Source of the DNA: Bacillota bacterium
GTDB taxonomy: Bacteria; Bacillota; Clostridia; Christensenellales; SZUA-584
Length of the DNA: 64,000 bases
NCBI GenBank assembly: GCA_023461435.1
Contig: JAEYLC010000031.1
Span: 1 to 64,000 of the forward strand
Direction: 5' to 3'
Shown: in pieces, positions 63,986-64,000 of the stretch
How the letters are laid out: each line of letters begins with the position of its first letter
How positions within the stretch are numbered: position 1 is the first letter of the stretch
The notes under the pieces: model-generated
What the model saw: only the letters and a program-made list of their open reading frames with translations
Told to the model about the DNA's origin: nothing
The model's database searches: none
Program-made: the position numbers and the translations under genes

Positions 63986-64000
63986 ATGAAAAAGAAAGTG
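63986..64000 (+). CDS. Start of a further gene, cut by the window
   Basis: ATG 63986 follows AAGGAGA by about ten bases and begins MKKKV, like a signal peptide. Only five codons are visible. It is in the same direction as the lactonase-like gene, 25 bases downstream of its stop. An exported or binding protein is possible, but nothing can be concluded. Confidence 0.4.

Overview
The window looks like a chromosomal segment of an anaerobic, Gram-positive, Clostridia-like bacterium. Most of it is GC-rich with strong AGGAGG-type ribosome sites. It carries lipoproteins with Ala/Ser/Glu-rich linkers, an aldehyde:ferredoxin oxidoreductase, hydrogenase-maturation genes, ECF-type transport and several FCD-type GntR regulators. 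No rRNA, tRNA, CRISPR array, integrase or transposase was seen.

Layout. 1-7 kb: the end of an RpiB-like isomerase, a GntR regulator, then a membrane protein, hypB, a large Fe-S/FAD oxidoreductase, hypA and a methyltransferase. 7-10 kb: an HxlR regulator divergent from a nitroreductase, then a catalase with a long extension. 10-18 kb: a metal (probably copper) cluster made of a DUF2318-like Fe-S protein, an HMA-SafE-cupredoxin fusion, CopA, a lipoprotein and a two-component system. 18-22 kb: a strikingly AT-rich four-gene cassette (deoxynucleoside kinase, Nudix hydrolase, a protein with a TIR/deoxyribosyltransferase-like C-terminus, and a divergent adenylosuccinate synthetase). It looks horizontally acquired and is the best candidate for an undescribed nucleotide-based system.

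22-36.4 kb: a sugar regulon. It has an MBL-fold hydrolase, RpiB-like and TIM-like isomerases, a class II aldolase and a ribose-type ABC importer. A GntR regulator follows, then a second operon with an Fe-S protein, an AOR-family oxidoreductase, a UPF0261 protein, a RuBisCO-like protein and a URO-D/MtaA-like protein. Similar TTGT-N3-(A/C)CA(A/G) sites precede the hydrolase, the binding protein and the regulator, so one regulator may control both halves. RuBisCO-like protein + TIM + RpiB matches the known route 3-oxo-isoapionate-4-P to L-erythrulose-1-P to D-erythrulose-4-P to D-erythrose-4-P. A D-apionate-lactonase-like gene lies at 62-64 kb, so branched-sugar (apiose/apionate) or tetrose metabolism is the leading hypothesis.

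36.5-40.7 kb: a probable molybdenum/tungsten-cofactor riboswitch precedes three small exported proteins with oxidoreductase-molybdopterin-like domains, an ECF S-component, MobB and a kinase-like protein. 40.9-45.8 kb: a 1627-residue secreted phosphoesterase with repeat and Ig-like domains. 46-48.3 kb: an 8-oxoguanine-deaminase-like amidohydrolase and a cyclase-family enzyme. 48.4-64 kb: a second carbohydrate region with glycerate kinase, tartronate-semialdehyde-reductase-like enzyme, split transketolase, transaldolase-like protein, FGGY kinase, class II aldolase, SDR, zinc alcohol dehydrogenase, two xylose-isomerase-like TIM barrels and two more GntR regulators.

All function calls come from reading motifs by eye. 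Start codons were moved from the longest frame where a ribosome site pointed to an internal start.
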